This document shows positions 62,393 through 64,000 of a stretch of 64,000 nucleotides of DNA, in pieces. The translations under genes were made by a program, and so were the position numbers. The stretch is from contig SVUH01000004.1 in the NCBI GenBank assembly GCA_015063335.1, positions 12,137 through 76,136 of the forward strand, written 5' to 3'. Origin of the DNA: Oscillospiraceae bacterium (GTDB taxonomy: Bacteria > Bacillota_A > Clostridia > Oscillospirales > CAG-272). A model generated the notes under the pieces. The model was not told where the DNA came from, ran no database searches, and saw only the letters and a program-made list of their open reading frames with translations. Numbering within the stretch: the stretch's first letter is position 1; the number at the start of each line of letters is the position of its first letter.

Positions 62393-62432
62393 AGAGGACA
62401 GAGAATGCTTTTACACTCTCTGTCCTCTTTTC
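62393..62432 (+). terminator. Bidirectional terminator after the importer
   Basis: AGAGGACAGAG ... CTCTGTCCTCT followed by TTT; convergent genes on both sides. Confidence 0.8.
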
Positions 62433-62472
62433 TTGACAAGCACTGCATTTGTATTCACAAATGCTATTTTAA

Positions 62473-63426
62473 TTATAAGGATTTAGCGTATGCCAAAGTC
62501 ATCATATGGGTGAGTGCCTTCGCTTCCTTCATTCCGCAGCCGTCAAGGATATCGCCTGTTAAAAACTGTACAAGCGGCGATGGTCTATCAATTTCTACCG
62601 CAAGCTCGACCTCAACACCGTCGGTCGCTTTTGTGCATTTCACAACGCGCTTTCCGACCATGCGGACATAACCATCCTCTCCAAATACTTCAAGCGTAAC
62701 CGGAGAATAATTCGATACAAAGCCTGTTTCATTGACCGCAATCGCACCATTTTCGAAGCTCATAACGGTAACCGCATTGTCCTCTACTCTGTCCGAGTTT
62801 TTTTCCTTTACCGACTCAATCTCGCAACTTACCGTGAACGCTGAGCTTGCTTTCACAGGTATACCGAGTATCCATTCGATCAAATACATTCCGTGCGCAC
62901 CGAGGTCTATCATCGCTCCGCCCCCACACTCCCTCGCGTTATAGAAATGTTTTGGCAGCCAATCCTTAGTGCTTCCGGAGTGGCAATTGCGAAAGCGCAT
63001 ATAGTTCAGTTTTCCAAGCTCTCCGCTTGATGCTACTTCCTTTACTGCCATACGCGAGCCGAGATATTTTTGAAAAAGAGAGATCACGAAGGTAACACCG
63101 CTTTCGTTTACCGCGGTTTCTATTCTGTTACAGTCAGCATCAGTTAATGCAAGTACCTTTTCAGTAAAGATATGCTTACCCGCTTTTGCTATCTTTATGA
63201 TATCGCCCGCGTGCTCAGAAGAAGCGGAACAGACAATAACCCCCTCCGCATCACTTTTAAGAAGCTCGTCCGGGGTACTAAAACGGGGAATGTTGAATTT
63301 GCTCGCAAATTTTTCTGCGAGAGCATCATTTTCTTCATAAAATCCGACTACCTCCCCAAGCTCCATAGCGGTCTTGGTATAGTCGGCAGCATGGACATGC
63401 CACACTCCGAATATAGCGATCTTCAT
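62473..63426 (-). CDS. Gfo/Idh/MocA family oxidoreductase
   Basis: 317 residues. N-terminal Rossmann domain (MKIAIFGVWHVHAADYTKTA, GVIVCSASSEHAGDIIKIAKAGKHIFTEKVLAL) and the C-terminal alpha/beta domain (CGGGAMIDLGAHGMYLIEWILGIP). The usual EKP is EKV here, so the catalytic Lys is kept. NAD(P)-dependent sugar or cyclitol dehydrogenase; substrate unknown. Overlaps the upstream homologue by 4 bases (ATGA). Confidence 0.87.
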   Translation of the reverse strand: MKIAIFGVWHVHAADYTKTAMELGEVVGFYEENDALAEKFASKFNIPRFSTPDELLKSDAEGVIVCSASSEHAGDIIKIAKAGKHIFTEKVLALTDADCNRIETAVNESGVTFVISLFQKYLGSRMAVKEVASSGELGKLNYMRFRNCHSGSTKDWLPKHFYNARECGGGAMIDLGAHGMYLIEWILGIPVKASSAFTVSCEIESVKEKNSDRVEDNAVTVMSFENGAIAVNETGFVSNYSPVTLEVFGEDGYVRMVGKRVVKCTKATDGVEVELAVEIDRPSPLVQFLTGDILDGCGMKEAKALTHMMTLAYAKSL

Positions 63427-64000
63427 TTGAAATACACTGGCTTTCCCGTCTTAGACGATTCATATATTGCCTCAAGTATCTCGGAAACTACGAGAGCCTG
63501 CTCGGGTAGAACGACAGGATCGGTATCGTTTACGATAGCCTTTATCCAGTTTGCAGCCTCTACCTCCTGAGGAGTACCTGATGCGCCGCTGTAAAACGCT
63601 ACTCCGCCCGCCTTGGTGTTTACGGTAGTTTCAGTCTGGCGGTCGAACTCGATCTTGTTTACCTTAAGGACGTTATTCTTGATTTGAAGCCCCTCTCGGC
63701 TTCCGCAAAGCACACAGCTACCCTCTTGTATAGGCTCGCAGGTGTTGAGTGCCCAGCTTGTTTCAAGCATAATGGTAGCACCGTTTTTCATACGGATAAA
63801 CGCGCACGCCGACTCTTCAAGAGGTGTGGTGCTGACACCGTTATCACCCCAAATATTACCCGCCTCAGGGTGCTCAAGCTTCTTATGAGTCCTTCCAACA
63901 ACCATTTCCGGCTCGTAATTATTCATAAGGTAAAGAGTCAAGTCAAGACTGTGAGTAGCAATGTCAATGATAGGACCGCCACCCTGCGCTTCCTCGTCAA
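63423..64000 (-). CDS. Gfo/Idh/MocA family oxidoreductase, partial
   Basis: Only the C-terminal part (about 192 residues) is inside the window; the gene continues past 64000. The frame runs from the edge (DEEAQGGGPIIDIATHSLDLTLYLMNNYEPEMVVG) to GKPVYFK. GGPIIDIATHSLDL is the conserved catalytic-region motif of the family. Paired with the homologue downstream, likely acting on the same sugar pathway. Confidence 0.83.
   Translation of the reverse strand, partial: DEEAQGGGPIIDIATHSLDLTLYLMNNYEPEMVVGRTHKKLEHPEAGNIWGDNGVSTTPLEESACAFIRMKNGATIMLETSWALNTCEPIQEGSCVLCGSREGLQIKNNVLKVNKIEFDRQTETTVNTKAGGVAFYSGASGTPQEVEAANWIKAIVNDTDPVVLPEQALVVSEILEAIYESSKTGKPVYFK

Overview
The window looks like a chromosomal segment of an uncultured, anaerobic, gut-type Clostridia (Bacillota). 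Supporting signs are a dnaA-dnaN-recF-remB-gyrB origin cluster, a one-piece pyruvate:ferredoxin oxidoreductase, long-form HPF, RemB, PadR/DUF1700/DUF4097 and XRE regulation, strong GGAGG ribosome binding sites, and many near-consensus TTGACA-17-TATAAT promoters. The genus cannot be named from sequence alone.

Layout. 1-2600: rpmG-secE-nusG-rplK-rplA, ended by a strong terminator, with hpf convergent behind it. 3500-5600: tRNA-Arg, a duplicated terminator/tRNA-like scar, an EEP-family hydrolase and a histidine phosphatase. 5590-10340: a beta-galactoside locus on the minus strand (frameshifted GH2 enzyme and GPH-type symporter) with a divergent TetR regulator. 10490-21280: the replication origin region, with dnaA, an intergenic oriC carrying DnaA boxes, dnaN, recF, remB, gyrB, then mreC-mreD placed between gyrB and gyrA. 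21300-26500: a lipoprotein, an SGNH hydrolase and PFOR. 26720-33800: membrane proteins, an XRE-controlled gene, M18 aminopeptidase, a fused HTH/BadF-type kinase with murQ, and a possible structured RNA leader. 33290-38710: CCA-adding enzyme, sugar isomerase/epimerase-type protein, PHP protein and MATE exporter. 38720-48500: a carbohydrate region with GH2 beta-mannosidase, a PocR/AraC regulator, a GH-like enzyme plus phosphomannose-isomerase-like cupin behind a duplicated 76-bp control region, a sialidase-like BNR protein, PnuC and a second AraC regulator. 48500-50820: an NCS2 permease remnant and a PadR-DUF1700-DUF4097 module. 50850-53700: a small accessory region with repeats, a membrane protein, an AlbA_2-family remnant and a fused DEDDh exonuclease/PD-(D/E)XK protein. 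53780-58490: a GMP synthase lacking the glutaminase domain, a CofE-like protein, tRNA-Trp, and an array of tiny hairpins beside a four-helix-bundle (23S intervening-sequence type) protein. 58490-64000: a siroheme reductase, a FecBCD-like ABC importer and two Gfo/Idh/MocA oxidoreductases, the last one cut by the window end.

The strongest leads are the GTGAAAT/ATTTCAC hairpin array with its four-helix-bundle gene, the exonuclease/endonuclease fusion in the accessory region, the mreCD insertion inside the gyrase cluster with a second set of DnaA-box-like sites, and the kinase-regulator fusion next to murQ. Several genes carry single-base homopolymer shifts (6842, 33388, and two in 48578-48728), so read errors and true pseudogenes need to be separated before biological conclusions are drawn.
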